Positions 12,916-13,975 of a stretch of 13,975 nucleotides of DNA are shown here, piece by piece (position 1 is the stretch's first letter; every line of letters begins with the position of its first letter). The notes under the pieces are model-generated. The model saw only the letters and a program-made list of their open reading frames with translations, was not told the origin of the DNA and did no database searches. The translations under genes were made by a program, and so were the position numbers. The stretch is from NCBI GenBank assembly GCA_964614375.1, contig CAZTLI010000096.1, forward strand, positions 1 to 13,975, written 5' to 3'. Origin of the DNA: CAZTLI01 sp964614375. Its GTDB lineage: Bacteria; Chloroflexota; Anaerolineae; Aggregatilineales; Phototrophicaceae.

Positions 12916-13016
12916 ATGTCGCTCCGAAGATAGTTCCAAGTTGCAAGTTATCCCGCAGTATGTCATCAAAAGTAATTATTCACCTACCCATACGCCTGCG
13001 TTTAAACCCCCTCCGT

Positions 13017-13155
13017 CACGCTGCGCGTGCCACCTCCCCCGTATACAGGGGAGGCCTTTTACGGGTCACTACAGTCCACCTTTCGCAGTATAAGTCCCCC
13101 TTGCTATGCAAACCCCTTGAATTCGGGGAGGGGATTGGTTGGGGGGAGGGGTTGC
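13017..13155. repeat. GC-skewed palindromic repeat between azlC and the AraC gene
   Basis: The stretch holds CACGC/GCGTG (13017-13029), CCTCCCC/GGGGAGG with an 8-base centre (13033-13054), and then CCCC-TTGAATTC-GGGG followed by purine-rich GGGGAGGGG runs to about 13155. I recall this style, a short palindrome plus CCTCCCC/GGGGAGG, as a common intergenic repeat in many bacterial genomes. The remainder of the 12967-13549 gap to the left of 13300 holds no gene; the longest open frame is low in conserved-looking composition and overlaps the repeats. Confidence 0.55.
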
Positions 13156-13304
13156 CTTGCGAACAGGCAAAATCTCACGGATAGCTGAATAGATACCATC
13201 AAAATAGCAATTATACGCAAAGAAGGTCGATACAGTCCATAAGAGTTCAAAATAGTTTTTTGAATGTAGCTGAAAACCTGTCTTTTGTGCAGTTTGCCGT
13301 TTTC

Positions 13305-13441
13305 GCAGCCAGACGATAAATCATCTGGCTGCCACAGTGCCACGCCCACTGAAGTGGGCAATTTTTGTCGTGTAAGAATAGGCTGTTTTGTCATCTTCAG
13401 ATGACGTGTCTTTCAGGTAGCCGCACGTTTTAACGTGTGGC
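13305..13441. repeat. Array of four hairpins
   Basis: Four palindromes follow one another: GCAGCCAGACGAT/ATCATCTGGCTGC at 13305-13332 (one mismatch that is a G-U wobble if read on the minus strand), GCCCAC/GTGGGC at 13344-13359 followed by AATTTTT, GTCATCT/AGATGAC at 13390-13405, and GCCGCACGTT/AACGTGTGGC at 13420-13441 (one wobble). They differ in sequence, so this is not a tandem repeat or CRISPR. It lies on the 3' side of the AraC-type gene and could include its transcript end. Confidence 0.55.
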
Positions 13442-13549
13442 GGAACAAGCGCAAAGGCTTCCTTTGTATATTTTGGTTTTCAGCCCTCCCCTACCGATCC
13501 AATCAAATTATAATCCACATAAAGGTGAGGCTACCCGAAAGCCATTTGT

Positions 13550-13975
13550 CTACCCAATCGCCTGCCGATATTGTCCCGGAGTCACGCCGACGACCCCTTT
13601 AAAACGGCGTGTGAGGTGACTCTGGTCGGTGAAGCCCACATCCGCCGCGACCTGGGCGATAGACTGTCCGGCGGCTAGCAGCGCCTTCGCCTGTTCCACA
13701 CGCACATGCGTCAGATAGGCATGAGGCGGCACACCGACCTCTGCACCGAACACCCGCACCAGATGATAGGGACTGAGATTGACCTCCGCCGCTAAATCAT
13801 CCAACGACACATTCCCGGCATAATGCTGGCGCAAATAGGCGCGGGCGCGCTGGACGGCGAATTTTTCGCCTGTGGTCGGCGGCGGCGGCGGGCGATAGTC
13901 GGCATGGCGCAAAATCAACTGCCCCAATGCCACACGAATGGCGGCGTCGCGCTCTAGTTGCGAGTCGGACGCTTC
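13550..13975 (-). CDS. AraC-family transcriptional regulator, C-terminal part (runs off the right edge)
   Basis: The frame is open from the right edge to a TAG at 13550, giving 141 residues of the C-terminal half; the N-terminal ligand-binding part lies outside the window. After a Pro-rich hinge (R-P-P-P-P-P) comes a complete AraC/XylS DNA-binding domain with two helix-turn-helix units: V-S-L-D-D-L-A-A-E-V-N-L-S-P-Y-H-L-V-R-V-F and S-I-A-Q-V-A-A-D-V-G-F-T-D-Q-S-H-L-T-R-R-F-K, ending in the family signature G-V-T-P-G-Q-Y-R. It lies upstream of azlC on the same strand. AraC-type genes next to azlCD are a known arrangement, so control of the exporter is a reasonable inference, although 580 or more bases of repeats separate them and separate transcription is likely. 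Confidence 0.93.
   Translation of the reverse strand, partial: EASDSQLERDAAIRVALGQLILRHADYRPPPPPTTGEKFAVQRARAYLRQHYAGNVSLDDLAAEVNLSPYHLVRVFGAEVGVPPHAYLTHVRVEQAKALLAAGQSIAQVAADVGFTDQSHLTRRFKGVVGVTPGQYRQAIG

Noticed and set aside
13104..13394. Minus-strand open frame of 96 codons between azlC and the AraC gene
   Set aside because: It overlaps palindromic repeats, lacks a ribosome site and has no conserved-looking segments.
13305..13441. Possible CRISPR array
   Set aside because: The hairpins differ from each other and there are no equal repeats or regular spacers.

Overview
The window looks like chromosomal DNA of moderate GC content from a free-living bacterium, most plausibly a Chloroflexota (Anaerolineae-type) organism. 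This is an inference from style, not a database result. The clues are lipoproteins with long Thr/Pro spacers, a LysM lipoprotein with a C-terminal module I associate with this phylum, small secreted proteins ending their signal peptide in A-F-A/Q or A-L-A/Q, orphan single-domain receivers, and palindromic repeats scattered between genes. No rRNA, tRNA, CRISPR array or phage module was seen.

Layout. Positions 1-993 (minus) hold the N-terminal part of a Thr/Pro-rich lipoprotein that runs off the left edge. 1240-2169 (plus) is a secreted protein of an unnamed but recognisable family. It converges, 9 bases apart, on a membrane-anchored alpha/beta hydrolase (2179-3234, minus). 3420-3612 has no convincing protein gene but contains a compact transcript-like unit: an extended Shine-Dalgarno, a 10-codon ORF, two stem-loops and a strong intrinsic terminator. 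3710-5104 (minus) carries two very similar single-domain response regulators with a small STAS-like protein between them; a relative of that small protein lies at 8150-8542. 5305-6321 (plus) is a tRNA-dihydrouridine synthase, followed by a GNAT acetyltransferase and a secreted protein with a DUF5666-like domain and a Gly/Asn-rich tail, closed by a clear terminator. 8545-9045 (minus) is a DUF427 protein.

9046-9500 is a non-coding, repeat-rich stretch. It holds a hairpin cluster and what looks like an internally deleted IS200/IS605-type element: a TnpB-like start (M-S-Y-R-S-R-I) joined directly to a TnpB-like tail and right-end hairpin. A dispersed palindrome follows it, with a second copy at 11728. 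Two minus-strand lipoproteins come next, a small one (9503-10000) and a LysM one (10220-11518). The right end is a branched-chain amino-acid exporter operon, azlC-azlD (12915-11840, minus), with its own terminator. It is preceded by about 630 bases of palindromic repeats and then the C-terminal half of an AraC-family regulator (13550-13975, minus), which is the natural candidate to control azlCD.

No defence island or biosynthetic cluster is visible. The items most worth following are the orphan structured transcript at 3420-3612, the miniature TnpB-derived element at about 9150-9405, and the receiver/STAS-like module.
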